Source: JBFWVR01 sp050246635
GTDB taxonomy: Bacteria; Acidobacteriota; Vicinamibacteria; Vicinamibacterales; UBA2999
Direction: 5' to 3'
DNA: 64,000 nt
Assembly: GCA_050246635.1 (NCBI GenBank)
Contig: JBFWVR010000016.1
Location: 1-64,000 of the forward strand
Below, one piece after another: positions 27,170 through 35,904 of the stretch. Position numbers and translations under genes: made by a program. Numbering within the stretch: position 1 is the stretch's first letter; each line of letters begins with the position of its first letter. The notes under the pieces were generated by a model. The model did not search any database and had not been told where the DNA came from. It was given only the letters and a program-made list of their open reading frames with translations.

Positions 27170-28428
27170 GCACTGCCGACGAGCGAGCGGGTGCCGTCGG
27201 GACCGGACACACGGCACGGCCTGATGGCAATCGCCCCACGGTGATCCTGTTTGCGCCCACCCTCCACGACGGCGGCGGCGAGCGCGTGATCGCCGATCTC
27301 TCGCTGCAGTTCGAGCGGCTCGGTCTCGCGACGCCGGTGATCGCCCTGCTGCAGCGCCGCGTCGACTATCCGCATGCCGGGCGCATCGTCGACCTCGGGC
27401 TGTCGCGCCGGCTGGGTCGGGCCGGCATGCTGCTGCAACTGCCGCTGGTGCGGTGGCGGCTCGCGCGGCTGATACGTGACGTGCGCCCAACGGCCGTGAT
27501 CAGCCTCGACCTCATCCCGAATCTGATCAACGCGTGGACGGCCCCTCGGCCTGTGCTGCGTGTGGACAACCCGGTGCGGGCCGGGCAGAGCCGGCTGGGG
27601 CTGCTGGCCCAGGCGCTGACCGCCGCCCGCCTGCGCCGACGGCCGAACGCGGTCCTGGTGGCCGTGTCACGTGCCCTCGCGTCGGATGCCCGCGCGTGTT
27701 TCGGGCTGTCCGACGGAAAGATCCGCGTCATCCACAACCCGCTCGACCTCGAACGGATCGACCGCCTGCGCGCGCAGCCCCTTCCGGACGACGAGAACGG
27801 CCGCTTCGCCGCGGACGGCCCGTTCTTCCTCGTGCCTGCCCGCCTGTCCGACGCCAAGGGACACCGGCACCTGCTGCGTGCGATCGCCGCGCTGCGGACC
27901 GCGCGAGGGGACGGAGGGCGTTGGCTGCTGCTCGGACAGGGTCCGCTCGATGCGGAGCTGCGGGGCATGGCCGAGGAGCTCGACCTCGCCGGGACTGTGC
28001 GGTTCGGTGGATGGACCGTCAATCCGTTTCCTTTCATGAGCCGTGCCCGGGCCGTCGTGCTGCCGTCGGTCTGGGAGGGGTTCGGCATGTCGCTGGTCGA
28101 GGCGATGGCGTGCGGGTGCCCGGTGATTGCGACCGACACGGCCGGGCCGCGCGAAATCATGGACCTCGACGCCGACCTGCCCCTCGGACCCGGCGTCACG
28201 ACGACGGCGGTGGGCCTCATCGTGCCCCGGCCGGCGTCGCCGCGCGCCCTTCCCGCAGGCAGCCCGCCCGACGCGTCGGAGCTCGCCCTGGCGGGCGCGA
28301 TCGCGCGCGTGCTGGACGATCCGGCGGCCGCGGCCGAGCGGGCGGTCCGCGCCGTTGCCCGCGCGCGTGACTTCGACGTGCCGCGGCTGCGCGACGAATG
28401 GGCTTTCGTGACGGCGCCCCACCAGTGA
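27166..28428 (+). CDS. Glycosyltransferase family 4
   Basis: A 420-residue GT-B glycosyltransferase. The N-terminal domain carries HDGGGERVIADLS, the donor-binding C-terminal domain has LVPARLSDAKGHRHLL and the E-x7-E motif in PSVWEGFGMSLVEAMACGCP. It likely adds a sugar from a nucleotide donor onto the lipid-linked repeat unit at the cytoplasmic face. GTG at 27166 overlaps the upstream stop (GTGA). Confidence 0.9.
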   Translation: MSTADERAGAVGTGHTARPDGNRPTVILFAPTLHDGGGERVIADLSLQFERLGLATPVIALLQRRVDYPHAGRIVDLGLSRRLGRAGMLLQLPLVRWRLARLIRDVRPTAVISLDLIPNLINAWTAPRPVLRVDNPVRAGQSRLGLLAQALTAARLRRRPNAVLVAVSRALASDARACFGLSDGKIRVIHNPLDLERIDRLRAQPLPDDENGRFAADGPFFLVPARLSDAKGHRHLLRAIAALRTARGDGGRWLLLGQGPLDAELRGMAEELDLAGTVRFGGWTVNPFPFMSRARAVVLPSVWEGFGMSLVEAMACGCPVIATDTAGPREIMDLDADLPLGPGVTTTAVGLIVPRPASPRALPAGSPPDASELALAGAIARVLDDPAAAAERAVRAVARARDFDVPRLRDEWAFVTAPHQ

Positions 28429-29438
28429 CTTCGCCCGCACGGCCCGTGGTGACCTGGCTGAACATGGCCTCGACGCAGTACGGCGGCGTCGCCTACGGCG
28501 CGGCCGCGCGCGCGGCCCTCGGCGAGGTCTGCGACGTCACCTTCGAGGTGCTGGCCCCGCGGCGGATCCGCTGGCGGCCGGCGAAGCCGCTGGAGATGCT
28601 GGTCAACATGTACGCGGGCCGGTCCCGCGGCGACTACGTGATCAAGGACGACATGGTGCTGGCGGCGCTCGCGCCGGAGCGGTCCGCGCGCACGGTCGCC
28701 GTGATCTACCACATCGACGAGTCCACCACCGAGTGGCCGTATCGGCCCGTCGAGGTCCTGCTCAACCGGATCGCGGCGCGCCGCCTGCGGCGGGCCAGGG
28801 CGGTGATCGCAATCTCGCGGTACTGGCACGACGCCCTGAGCGATCTCGGGCTCGCGAACGTGCACGTCATCTATCCCGGTTTCGACCTCGAGGAGTTCGC
28901 CATCAGCGACGACGCGGTCCGGGCGTTCCGCGAGACGTACGGGCTCGGGTCGCGTCCCATCGTCTACATCGGCAACTGCCAGCGGGCGAAGGGTGTGGTC
29001 GAGGTCTACGAGGCCCTGAAGGACCTGGATGTCGAGCTCGTCACGTCCGGTAGCCGGCAGGTGACCTTGCCGGCGCGACACCTGGACCTGCCCCGTGCCG
29101 ACTACCTGCGGCTGCTGCGCGCGAGCGACGTGGCCATCACGATGTCGCGATTCAAGGAGGGCTGGTGCATGACGGCGCACGAGGCGATGCTGCTCGGCGT
29201 GCCCGTCATCGGATCCGGCCGGGGCGGCATGCGCGAGCTGCTGGAGGGGGGCGCCCAGACCGTCTGCCCGACGGTGGAGGGCCTTCGAGACGTCGTCCGG
29301 GCCCTGCTGGCAGACCCCGGCGCGCGGCGGGAACAGGGTGCGAGGGGACGCGCGTACGCGCGGCAGTTCACGCGGGCGCGGTTCAACGAGGCATGGCAGG
29401 CCGTGGCCCTGCGGGCCCTCGCGGGAGGCGCGGGATGA
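28425..29438 (+). CDS. Glycosyltransferase family 4
   Basis: A 337-residue GT-B glycosyltransferase of GT4 type. Motifs: AVIAISRYWHDAL, HVIYPGFD, VYIGNCQRAKGV and a C-terminal acceptor/donor segment FKEGWCMTAHEAMLLGVPVI, where the second acidic residue is kept and the first is in the FKEG loop. GTG at 28425 overlaps the preceding stop; an ATG at 28398 would overlap by 31 bp and is less likely. The specificity cannot be read from the sequence. Confidence 0.85.
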   Translation: MTSPARPVVTWLNMASTQYGGVAYGAAARAALGEVCDVTFEVLAPRRIRWRPAKPLEMLVNMYAGRSRGDYVIKDDMVLAALAPERSARTVAVIYHIDESTTEWPYRPVEVLLNRIAARRLRRARAVIAISRYWHDALSDLGLANVHVIYPGFDLEEFAISDDAVRAFRETYGLGSRPIVYIGNCQRAKGVVEVYEALKDLDVELVTSGSRQVTLPARHLDLPRADYLRLLRASDVAITMSRFKEGWCMTAHEAMLLGVPVIGSGRGGMRELLEGGAQTVCPTVEGLRDVVRALLADPGARREQGARGRAYARQFTRARFNEAWQAVALRALAGGAG

Positions 29439-30751
29439 CGTTCGGCTTCATCTCGGCGTGGCTGCTCGTCGCCGCGATCGGGCTGTCCCCCCGCTTCACG
29501 GCCGGGATGATCCCGGGCGGCAAGTCCCTGGACATCCGCGTCGAGGACGTGCTGCTCGCCATCCTGCTGCCCATCGCGCTGACGGGCTGGATGGTCCACC
29601 CGGGCCAGGGCCGGCGCTGGCACCAGGCGGAGCGGCTGTTCATCGCGTGGATCGTGATCGCCGGGGCCGGCGTGATCCTGAACGCGCTGGTCTCGGACCT
29701 CGACATCGTGCGTGGGGTCTTCTTCTTCCTGAAGGATGTCGAGTACCTCTGCTTCTTCGTCTTCGTCGCCCACAACGTGCGCACCCGCAAGGACGTCGAG
29801 CGGCTCGTCCGGCTCATGCTGTGGGTGACCGCCGTGCACTCCGCGTGGATTGCCATCGAGGTCGTGCTCGGCCTGCGCTGGACGGCGTGGTACGGGCCGA
29901 CGATCTTCACCGAGCCGACCGGGCCGTTGCCGAGCGGCGGCTTCATGCTGCTGATGCTGCTGCTCGGCCTGAACCTCTGGATTTACCGGGACGCGTCGCT
30001 CCTGCGCAGGCTCGTGCCCGCGGTGTTCGCGGTGGCCCCGGTGCTCGGGGTCTGGACGTCGGGATCACGCGCGTCCCTGATGGGGCTGGTCACCGGCGTC
30101 GTCGCCGTGGCCCTGCTCTTCGCGCTCAAGCGGGGCGCATCGCCGCGTGGGGTCGGCCTGGCGGCCATCGCGGCCGCGATCTTCGTCGCGACCAGCCCGA
30201 CGCTGCTGGACTCGCTGGAGAGCACGCAACTCGGCAGCCGCCGCCTGCTGAACGTGTCCGAGTACGCCTACGAGATGAACGCCGACGTCTCGTCGTCCCG
30301 CGTGCACATCTGGGAGGGCGAGACCGACGCGATGCTGGAGCGCCCCTTCAGCCTCGTGCTGGGCTTCGGCAAGTCGTACCAGCTCACGGGGGAGTCGCAC
30401 AGCCAGTACATCAACGTGTTGAAGGAGACGGGGATCGTCGGCTTCCTGGTGTTCAGCGGCCTGATCCTCGTCGTGTGGCGGCACGCGTGGTCCGCCTTCT
30501 TCGCGGCCGAGGACGGGCTGGCGGTCGGCGTGCACGCGACCGTGCTGTCGGCGACGGTGGCGCTGGCCTTCGTCGGCATCACCAACGAGGTGCTGATGGT
30601 GGCCAAGGTCGCCGCGCCGTACTGGGTGCTGGTGGGCCTGTCGATCGGCATCGACGCCGCGGGCATCGGGCCCGTCGCGCGGCTGCCGCTGGCCGAGCCC
30701 GCGGGGCGGGCGCCGCTGCCGGCCTGGCGCCCCTCGGTGCTCGCGCGCTGA
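29435..30751 (+). CDS. O-antigen ligase/polymerase-type membrane protein
   Basis: A 438-residue polytopic inner-membrane protein with about ten to twelve hydrophobic segments. The large periplasmic loop near residues 280-330 contains SRVHIWEGETDAMLERP and GFGKSYQLTGESHSQYINVL, the Wzy/WaaL-like region with the conserved Arg and His expected for the family. It would polymerise or transfer undecaprenyl-linked glycans at the periplasmic face. ATGA overlap with the previous gene. A second protein of this fold is encoded at 46910. Confidence 0.85.
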   Translation: MTFGFISAWLLVAAIGLSPRFTAGMIPGGKSLDIRVEDVLLAILLPIALTGWMVHPGQGRRWHQAERLFIAWIVIAGAGVILNALVSDLDIVRGVFFFLKDVEYLCFFVFVAHNVRTRKDVERLVRLMLWVTAVHSAWIAIEVVLGLRWTAWYGPTIFTEPTGPLPSGGFMLLMLLLGLNLWIYRDASLLRRLVPAVFAVAPVLGVWTSGSRASLMGLVTGVVAVALLFALKRGASPRGVGLAAIAAAIFVATSPTLLDSLESTQLGSRRLLNVSEYAYEMNADVSSSRVHIWEGETDAMLERPFSLVLGFGKSYQLTGESHSQYINVLKETGIVGFLVFSGLILVVWRHAWSAFFAAEDGLAVGVHATVLSATVALAFVGITNEVLMVAKVAAPYWVLVGLSIGIDAAGIGPVARLPLAEPAGRAPLPAWRPSVLAR

Positions 30752-30753
30752 CA

Positions 30754-32601
30754 ATGTGCGGGATCTTTGGCGCCGTGTGCTGCGAGGGCGGCACGTTCGA
30801 GGAGACGGACGCGGTGTCCTTCGCCCGCGCCACCGACCTCGTCGCGTATCGGGGGCCCGACGCGCGCGGCGAGGCGCGCTTCCGCGCCGGTACCGGTGAG
30901 CGTGCCGCGGCAGGCGAGCCGTTCGACGCCTACCTGGGCCACCGCCGGTTGTCGATCATCGACACCTCGGATGCCGGAATCCAGCCGATGACGACAGACG
31001 GCCGCCGCTGGATCGTGTTCAACGGGGAGATCTTCAACTACCGGGAGCTTGCCGCGGAGCTCGAGCGTGACGGCTGCGTGTTCCGCACGCGTACGGACAC
31101 CGAGGTGATCCTGCGCGTGTACGAGCGGTACGGCGAGCGGGGCTTCGATCGCCTCAACGGCATGTGGGCGTTTGCCCTGCTGGATCTCGATCGCCACGCC
31201 CTCGTGCTCTCGCGTGACCGGTTCTCGATGAAGCCGCTCTACGTGGCACACGTCGGCCGCCGCGTGCTGTTCGCGTCCGAGTGCAAGCAGCTCCTGCCGT
31301 TCCTGCCGCGGCGCGCGCCGGACGCGGTCTCGCTGCACCGCTTCCTCAAGCAGGGCCTGCTCGACACCGACGGCCGGACCCTGTTCGACGGGATCACGCA
31401 GGTGCCGCCGAAGCACAACCTGGTCGTCGATCTCGACACCGGGACGACGGCAGCGCACGCCTACTGGCGGTACGGCACGGCCGACGTCCCGTCGTGCGAG
31501 ACGGAGATCTGCGAGGCGTTCGGCAGCCTGCTGCGCGACGCGGTGCGCCTGCGGCTCCGCAGCGACGTGCCTGTCGGCCTGATGGTCAGCGGCGGGCTCG
31601 ACTCGAGCGCGCTCTCGGTTGCCGTGCAGGCATCGGGCCAGGCCGACGTCCGTCGCTTCGGCGCGGTCTCGACGGATGCGAGGGTCTCGGAGGCGCGGCA
31701 CATGGACGAGCTCGAGGCCGGCACCGGCGTCACCATCGAGCGCCTCGTCCTGAATGCCGGCCCGACGTGGGAGCGGCTGCGGCAGGTCGTCTGGCACAAC
31801 GACTCCCCGTTCAACGCACTGACGATCGTGGCCCACGAGCAGGTGATTGCCGAGATCCGGCGCACGAGCGACGTGACCGTGATCCTGAGCGGCCAGGGCG
31901 CCGACGAGCTGCTGTGCGGGTACCGCAAGTTCTTCTTCTTCCACGTCGCGGCCGACCTGAGGGCCGGGCGGCTCGCGCAGGCGGCCGCGAACGTGGCGGG
32001 ATCGGCGCTCCACCGGACCGTGCTGGCCCAGACCGCCCTCTCGGAGGCCAAGCGGTACCTGCCCCTGTCGAAGGGCGCCGACCCCCTCGATGCGGTGCTG
32101 CGGGACGGCGTCGAGCCCGTGCCCCTCGGCGCGGGCGGGGCGCTCCGGTCCCGCCAGGAGGCCGACCTGGATCGCCTGAGCGTGCCGGCGCTTGCGCATT
32201 ACGAAGACCGCAACTCGATGGCGCACTCCACCGAGATCCGGATGCCGTTCCTCGATCACCGGCTCGTCGACTTCGCGCTGAGCCTGCCGCCGCACATGCT
32301 GATCCGGCGCGGCTGGCCGAAGTACGTGCTGCGCCGGGGCGCCGGCCTGCCTCCCGCGATTGCCTGGCGTCGCGACAAGCAGGGCTTCTCCAACCCCGAG
32401 GCGTCCTGGTTGCGGCACGAGCTGCGGCCGGCGGTGACGGCGCTCTTCGCGGACAGCACGCTCGCGCGGCGCGGCATCGTGGACGGCGCGGGGCTGCGGC
32501 GCTTCTACGAGCGGTTCGTCGGGGGCGACCGGCTGATCTGGCACGGCGACGTCAGCCGCCTTGCCACCGCCGAGATGTGGGCCCAGGCATTCCTCGACTG
32601 A
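30754..32601 (+). CDS. Asparagine synthase-type glutamine amidotransferase
   Basis: A 615-residue enzyme with an intact N-terminal glutaminase domain (MCGIFGAV, catalytic Cys2; then YRGPDARG, HRRLSIID, FNGEIFNYRE) and a C-terminal synthetase domain with PP-loop SGGLDSSALS near residues 281-290 and GQGADELLCGY. Within exopolysaccharide loci such enzymes amidate a uronic acid or related sugar (WbpS-like) rather than make free asparagine; that is inferred from context. Note the contrast with the second copy at 52162, which has lost the glutaminase Cys. Confidence 0.92.
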   Translation: MCGIFGAVCCEGGTFEETDAVSFARATDLVAYRGPDARGEARFRAGTGERAAAGEPFDAYLGHRRLSIIDTSDAGIQPMTTDGRRWIVFNGEIFNYRELAAELERDGCVFRTRTDTEVILRVYERYGERGFDRLNGMWAFALLDLDRHALVLSRDRFSMKPLYVAHVGRRVLFASECKQLLPFLPRRAPDAVSLHRFLKQGLLDTDGRTLFDGITQVPPKHNLVVDLDTGTTAAHAYWRYGTADVPSCETEICEAFGSLLRDAVRLRLRSDVPVGLMVSGGLDSSALSVAVQASGQADVRRFGAVSTDARVSEARHMDELEAGTGVTIERLVLNAGPTWERLRQVVWHNDSPFNALTIVAHEQVIAEIRRTSDVTVILSGQGADELLCGYRKFFFFHVAADLRAGRLAQAAANVAGSALHRTVLAQTALSEAKRYLPLSKGADPLDAVLRDGVEPVPLGAGGALRSRQEADLDRLSVPALAHYEDRNSMAHSTEIRMPFLDHRLVDFALSLPPHMLIRRGWPKYVLRRGAGLPPAIAWRRDKQGFSNPEASWLRHELRPAVTALFADSTLARRGIVDGAGLRRFYERFVGGDRLIWHGDVSRLATAEMWAQAFLD

Positions 32602-32608
32602 CGCACCG

Positions 32609-33355
32609 ATGTCCACTGTCTGTATCGTCCAGGCACGCATGCGGTCCACGCGACTGCCGGGGAAGATCCTCCAGCCGATCGCGGGCGTGCCGATGCTCTT
32701 CCGTGTCGTCGCCCGGCTCCGCGCCGCCCGGACGCTGGACGCGGTGGTGGTCGCGCTCCCGGATGGCCCGTCCGACGACCCCCTGGCGAGCACGTGCGAG
32801 GCCGCGGGGATCGCTGTCCACCGCGGCAGCGAGACCGACGTCCTGGATCGCTACCTGTCCACGGCCCGGGCCACCGGCGCCGGCACCATCGTGCGCGTCA
32901 CCTCGGACTGTCCCGTGATCGATCCGGCACTCGTCGACGAGGTGGTGGCGAGACGGCGCGAGACCGGGGCGGACTACGCGTCCAACATCGTCACGCGAAG
33001 CTTCCCGCGCGGGCTCGACGCGGAGGCGCTCTCGACCGGGGCGCTCGAGCGCGCCGCGACCGAGGGCACGGCGCCCCACCACCGCGAGCACGTCACGGCC
33101 TACGTGCTCGAGTCGCCCGGGCAGTTCCACATCGAGGCGGTCACCGCCCCCCCCGACCTCCATCGTCCCGACGTACGCTGGACCGTGGACACGGAAGAGG
33201 ACCTGGCCGCGCTCCGCCGCCTCTACGAAGCCGTGCCCGCCGGTGAGCGCGACACGATTGGAGCCGCCGCGTTGCTGGCGTTGTACGACCGTGACCCGGG
33301 CATCGCGGCGCTGAACCGGCACGTGCGGCAGAAGGCGACCACGGAGACCGCATGA
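32609..33355 (+). CDS. pseF: Pseudaminic acid cytidylyltransferase-like (SpsF/PseF family)
   Basis: A 248-residue nucleotidyltransferase that activates a sugar acid with CTP. The N-terminal VCIVQARMRSTRLPGKIL is the SpsF/PseF/NeuA-like nucleotide-binding motif, SDCPVIDPALVDEVV supplies the metal-binding Asp and WTVDTEEDL is the second acidic motif. With PseB, PseC and PseI in the same operon, CMP-activation of a pseudaminic-type acid is the likeliest reaction. SpsF-family members with other substrates exist, so specificity is inferred. Its 3' end overlaps the next gene by ATGA. Confidence 0.78.
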   Translation: MSTVCIVQARMRSTRLPGKILQPIAGVPMLFRVVARLRAARTLDAVVVALPDGPSDDPLASTCEAAGIAVHRGSETDVLDRYLSTARATGAGTIVRVTSDCPVIDPALVDEVVARRRETGADYASNIVTRSFPRGLDAEALSTGALERAATEGTAPHHREHVTAYVLESPGQFHIEAVTAPPDLHRPDVRWTVDTEEDLAALRRLYEAVPAGERDTIGAAALLALYDRDPGIAALNRHVRQKATTETA

Positions 33356-34020
33356 TCTCGGTGGTGATTCCGGCCTACAACGCCAGCGGCACGATCGAGG
33401 CCGCGCTCGACAGCGCCCGTGCGCAGCAGCGCGTCGCACTCGAGATCGTCGTCGTGGACGATGGATCCGACGACGGGACCCGAGACGTGGTGCGCGCGTA
33501 TGGATCCGGCGTGCGCCTCCTGGAGGCGACGCACAAGGGCGCGGTGCCCGCCGCCAATGCCGGGTTCCGGGCGGCGACCGGCACGTACGTGGTGAAGCTG
33601 GACGCCGACGATCGCCTCGAGGATGCCGGGGCGCTTGGGGCGCTTGCCGCGGCGCTCGACAACGATCCCGGGGCGGCCTACGCGTACGGCGACTACATCG
33701 AGGAACGGGACGGCGCGCCCGTGCGCGTGTCGACCGCGTCGAACCTGTTCGCGACGATTGCCGGCGGGGTGCTGTTCAGGCGGCAGGCCCTCGACGAGGT
33801 GGGGGGCTACGCGGAGGATCTTCGGTTTCCCGAGTACGACCTCCTGCTCCGGACCCGTGGCCACTGGCGCGGGATCCACGTGCCGGTGCTCACCTACCGC
33901 TACATCCGCCGCGGCGCCAGCCTGACTGGCAGCCGGGCGTTCGTCGAGCAGGGGTTGGCCGAGCTGCGTGCGCGTCATCCCGATCACCTCTCGGCCATCG
34001 AGCACATCCGTGAGTACTGA
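33352..34020 (+). CDS. Glycosyltransferase family 2
   Basis: A 222-residue GT-A glycosyltransferase, short and soluble. It has the N-terminal nucleotide-binding segment VVIPAYNASGTIEAAL, the acidic motif VVVDDGSDDGT and the metal-binding DxD-type KLDADDRLE near residues 83-91, plus RFPEYDLLLR. No membrane anchor. ATGA start overlap with pseF. Confidence 0.87.
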   Translation: MISVVIPAYNASGTIEAALDSARAQQRVALEIVVVDDGSDDGTRDVVRAYGSGVRLLEATHKGAVPAANAGFRAATGTYVVKLDADDRLEDAGALGALAAALDNDPGAAYAYGDYIEERDGAPVRVSTASNLFATIAGGVLFRRQALDEVGGYAEDLRFPEYDLLLRTRGHWRGIHVPVLTYRYIRRGASLTGSRAFVEQGLAELRARHPDHLSAIEHIREY

Positions 34021-34789
34021 CGACGGCCCGCTCGTGCTTTTCGTGAACAACCGGCTCGGCCTGCGCGTCGCGCGCTGGCTGGCCGGCGCGGGAGAGCCCA
34101 TCGCGGGGTTCGTGCTGCACCCCCCCGGCCGGCGGAAGGAGGGCGAGGCGCTGGAGGCCCTGGCCGCGTCGGTCGGCGCGCCCGTGCTCGATGCGACGGA
34201 GCTCTCGACGCCGGGGGCCCTGGGTCAGCTCACGCGAGGGGCAGCGTCACTCGGGGTCTCGGTGATGTTCGGCTACGTGCTGCGGCCGCCCGTGCTCGGG
34301 TGGTTCGGGCGCGGCGTGGTCAACCTCCATCCGTCGTGGTTGCCGCACAACCGCGGCGCGTTCCCGAACGTCTGGCCCATCGTCGAAGGCACCCCTGCGG
34401 GGGCGACGCTGCACTGGATGGACGCCGGGGTCGACACGGGACCCATCATCGCCAGGGTGCCGGTGCCCGTGCGGTCCTGGGACACCGGTGAGAGCCTGTA
34501 CGAGCGCCTGGAGGCGGCGGCGTTCGAGCTCTTCCGCGAGACGTGGCCCGCGGTGCGGCGCGGCACCGCGCCATCGACCCCGCAGGAGCCGGAGGCGGGC
34601 TCCACGCATCGCGCGCGCGACGTGGAGCGCATCGACTGCATCGATCTCGACGCGATCTATCGCGCCAGGGACCTGCTGAACGTCCTCCGGAGCCGGACCT
34701 TCAGCGGGTACCGGGGAGCGTATTACGTCGAGGACGGCCGGCGGGTCTACCTCGACCTGCGCCTCGCCCCCGAACCGGAGGAGCCCTGA
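34010..34789 (+). CDS. Formyltransferase-fold protein, probable sugar N-formyltransferase
   Basis: A 259-residue protein with a formyl_trans_N domain. The catalytic Asn-His-Asp set is intact: VNLHPSWLPHNRG gives N-x-H, and MDAGVDTGPIIA gives the Asp. In family members acting on sugars (e.g. 4-amino sugar formyltransferases) N10-formyl-tetrahydrofolate donates a formyl group to a free amine. In this operon, between pseF and pseI and without a recognisable PseH acetyltransferase, formylation of the 4-amino group made by PseC is an attractive inference. The GTG at 34010 overlaps the previous gene by 11 bp. Confidence 0.75.
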   Translation: MSTDDGPLVLFVNNRLGLRVARWLAGAGEPIAGFVLHPPGRRKEGEALEALAASVGAPVLDATELSTPGALGQLTRGAASLGVSVMFGYVLRPPVLGWFGRGVVNLHPSWLPHNRGAFPNVWPIVEGTPAGATLHWMDAGVDTGPIIARVPVPVRSWDTGESLYERLEAAAFELFRETWPAVRRGTAPSTPQEPEAGSTHRARDVERIDCIDLDAIYRARDLLNVLRSRTFSGYRGAYYVEDGRRVYLDLRLAPEPEEP

Positions 34790-34791
34790 CG

Positions 34792-35904
34792 ATGGCAGGA
34801 GGGGGGATCACGATCAACGGCCGGCGGGTTGGTCCCGGCCAGCCGGTGTACATCGTGGCGGAGGTCTCCGCCAACCACAGCGGGTCGCTCGAGCGCGCGC
34901 GGCAGATCGTGCGCGCGGCGGCGGCGGCCGGCGCGGACGCCGTCAAGCTCCAGACCTACACCCCCGACACGCTCACGGTCCGGCCGGCCGGTGGCGGCTT
35001 TCGCATCAAGGACACGCCCTGGGACGGCCAGGACCTGTATGCGCTCTACGAGCAGGCGCAGACGCCGTGGGAGTGGTATCCCGACCTGGCGGCGGAGGCC
35101 GCGTCGCTCGGGCTCGACCTGTTCTCGACGCCGTTCGATCGCACGGCGGTGGACTTCCTCGAGCAGTTCTCCCCGCCGTGCCACAAGATCGCGTCGTTCG
35201 AGAACGTCGACTACGAGCTGCTGCGCGCCGTCGGGGCGACGGGGCGGCCCGTCATCATGTCCACGGGCATGGCGTCGGCCGGTGAGATTGCGGATGCCGT
35301 CGCGACGCTGCGCGAGGCCGGCTGCACCGAGCTCGCGCTCCTCAAGTGCACCAGCGCGTATCCCTCGCCGCCCGAGACGATGAACCTCGCGACGATTCCC
35401 GATCTCGCCGCGCGGTTCGGCGTGGTCGTCGGGCTCTCGGATCACAGCCTCGATGTCGCCGTCCCGGTGACAGCGGTCGCCCTGGGCGCGTGCCTCATCG
35501 AGAAGCACCTCACGATCAGCCGCGCGACGCCGACGCCCGACTCGGCGTTCTCGCTGGAGCCCGACGAGTTCGCCGCGATGGTGTCGGCGGTCCGGGTGGC
35601 ATCGGCGGCGATCGGGCGCGTGAGTTACGGCCGCACGGCCGTCGAGGAGGCGAGCGCCGTGTTCCGGCGCTCGCTGTTCGTCGTTCGCGACGTCGCCGTG
35701 GGCGACGTGCTGACGGGCGCCGATGTGCAGGCGAAGCGGCCGGGCATCGGCCTGCATCCCAGATGGCTGCCGATGGTCACCGGGCGCCGCGTGACCCGGG
35801 CCGTGCCCGCCGGCACGCCCGTGTCGTGGGACCTGGTCGAGGGCGGCGCTCCCTCATCAGGACAGGGCGAGGCGGCCGCGGAGCAGGACGAACACGAGGG
35901 CTGA
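34792..35904 (+). CDS. pseI: Pseudaminic acid synthase (NeuB-family), PseI-type
   Basis: A 370-residue PEP-condensing synthase. The TIM-barrel NeuB domain occupies about residues 10-270 (VYIVAEVSANHSGSLERARQ, DAVKLQTYTPDT, LFSTPFD, KIASFENVD, STGMAS, LLKCTSAYPSP, GLSDHS), and a C-terminal SAF/antifreeze-like domain follows (SLFVVRDVAVGDVLTGADVQ to about 355). PseI joins a 2,4-diamino-hexose with PEP to give pseudaminic acid; motif YPSPPETMNL is close to PseI. Its last 48 bases overlap the convergent flippase gene. Confidence 0.88.
   Translation: MAGGGITINGRRVGPGQPVYIVAEVSANHSGSLERARQIVRAAAAAGADAVKLQTYTPDTLTVRPAGGGFRIKDTPWDGQDLYALYEQAQTPWEWYPDLAAEAASLGLDLFSTPFDRTAVDFLEQFSPPCHKIASFENVDYELLRAVGATGRPVIMSTGMASAGEIADAVATLREAGCTELALLKCTSAYPSPPETMNLATIPDLAARFGVVVGLSDHSLDVAVPVTAVALGACLIEKHLTISRATPTPDSAFSLEPDEFAAMVSAVRVASAAIGRVSYGRTAVEEASAVFRRSLFVVRDVAVGDVLTGADVQAKRPGIGLHPRWLPMVTGRRVTRAVPAGTPVSWDLVEGGAPSSGQGEAAAEQDEHEG

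Noticed and set aside
30754..32601. First asparagine synthase considered as a lasso cyclase
   Set aside because: The glutaminase Cys2 is intact (MCGIFGAV) and the gene is embedded in the exopolysaccharide block, so an amidotransferase is likelier.
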